A DNA stretch of 7,288 nt from an uncultured bacterium. GTDB taxonomy: Bacteria; Bacteroidota; Bacteroidia; Bacteroidales; Bacteroidaceae. The stretch spans positions 1-7,288 of the forward strand of contig CAJMQV010000094.1 of the NCBI GenBank assembly GCA_905215575.1. The letters run 5' to 3'. Under the pieces are notes generated by a model that did no database searches, was not told where the DNA came from, and worked only from the letters and a program-made list of their open reading frames with translations. Numbering within the stretch: position 1 is the first letter of the stretch; each line of letters begins with the position of its first letter. The position numbers and the translations under genes are program-made. Below are positions 7,054 to 7,288 of this stretch, piece by piece.

Positions 7054-7061
7054 TACTTTTG
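7054..7061 (+). promoter_or_regulatory. -7 promoter element of the AraC-family gene
   Basis: TACTTTTG is a perfect TAnnTTTG match and identical to the octamer of the divergent promoter at 6948-6955. The T-rich stretch at 7032-7036 is the only candidate -33 and is weak. Transcription would start near 7065-7068, giving a leader of only about 15-18 bases. Confidence 0.55.
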
Positions 7062-7063
7062 TA

Positions 7064-7081
7064 AGGAGAAAAAGAATGTGA
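7064..7081 (+). promoter_or_regulatory. Shine-Dalgarno-like AGGAGA followed by an ATG-TGA start-stop
   Basis: AGGAGA (7064-7069) is the only clear Shine-Dalgarno-like sequence I noticed at a gene start in this window. It is ideally spaced (7 bases after AGGAG) from an ATG at 7076 that is followed at once by TGA (7079-7081). The real AraC start at 7083 is one base after that stop and 14 bases from the Shine-Dalgarno. Transcription may begin within this motif. Confidence 0.4.
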
Positions 7082-7082
7082 T

Positions 7083-7288
7083 ATGAGTGAAAATATAATC
7101 CGATTGAACTCTGTTGATCAGTATTGCCAGCTGTTCGGCCTGCCCGACGGACATCCGCTGATCCGTGTTGTAGATTTGAAAGACGCTACACGATGGCCCA
7201 CCCACTTTACCATTCATTACGGAGTGTATGCGCTGTTTCTGAAAGACACGCGGACTCTTTCATTTCTGACCATAAATCGTTACCTTCA
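7083..7288 (+). CDS. AraC-family transcriptional regulator, N-terminal fragment
   Basis: This reading frame is open from the ATG at 7083 to the window edge (68 codons plus two bases), with a stop (7062-7064) upstream in frame, so 7083 is the first possible ATG start. The sequence VDQYCQLFGLPDGHPLIRVVDL (read as positions 11-32) and HFTIHYGVYALFLKD (41-55) is typical of the N-terminal ligand-sensing part of Bacteroides AraC regulators. The helix-turn-helix domain that would prove the family lies beyond the window. Residues 56-68 fit the usual pattern less well than the rest. It is divergent from the acetyltransferase-hydrolase operon, which is its most likely target. Confidence 0.75.
   Translation, partial: MSENIIRLNSVDQYCQLFGLPDGHPLIRVVDLKDATRWPTHFTIHYGVYALFLKDTRTLSFLTINRYL

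Noticed and set aside
7017..7217. A short minus-strand open frame opposite the AraC start
   Set aside because: It overlaps the AraC frame, whose protein sequence is recognisable.

Overview
The window looks like chromosomal DNA of a gut-type Bacteroidota, probably Bacteroides or a close relative. Three things point there. Promoter -7 elements match the Bacteroides consensus TAnnTTTG (TATCTTTG once, TACTTTTG twice). Starts are mostly preceded by AT-rich leaders without a Shine-Dalgarno sequence. The protein families are typical of the group: a secreted papain-like protease with Fn3 and LamG-like modules, an AraC regulator, and exported hydrolases. The species cannot be read from the sequence. 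I see no tRNA, rRNA, CRISPR array, insertion sequence or phage gene.

Layout. (1) Positions 1-2096, minus strand: a large secreted C1-family (papain-like) cysteine protease, cut off at its C-terminus by the window edge. (2) Positions 2097-2394: a divergent intergenic region with a possible minus-strand promoter and a good plus-strand promoter. (3) Positions 2395-5073, plus strand: a two-gene operon. Its first gene is a secreted protein that fuses an endonuclease/exonuclease/phosphatase (EEP) domain to a purple-acid-phosphatase-type metallophosphoesterase, with both metal centres apparently intact. Its second gene is a probable lipoprotein with a DUF3828-like domain. (4) Positions 5168-5214: a strong symmetrical hairpin that can terminate both converging transcripts. 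(5) Positions 6858-5264, minus strand: a two-gene operon with a 5-base gap, encoding a left-handed beta-helix (maltose/galactoside type) O-acetyltransferase followed by an exported alpha/beta hydrolase with a cysteine at the nucleophile position. (6) Positions 6859-7082: a short divergent control region with two TACTTTTG promoters, two palindromes and a triple CGGATT repeat. (7) Positions 7083-7288, plus strand: the beginning of an AraC-family regulator.

How the genes may work together (inference). The right half looks like a self-contained regulatory module, in which the AraC protein controls the divergent acetyltransferase-hydrolase operon and perhaps itself. The left half carries exported degradative enzymes facing away from each other: a protease, and a two-domain phosphodiesterase/phosphatase that could release phosphate from nucleic acids or phosphorylated lipids or sugars in the periplasm or outside the cell. 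Nothing here is clearly a wholly new system. The points most worth checking are the double-enzyme fusion, the atypical active-site loop of the protease, and the compact AraC promoter with an ATG-TGA start-stop next to its ribosome binding site.
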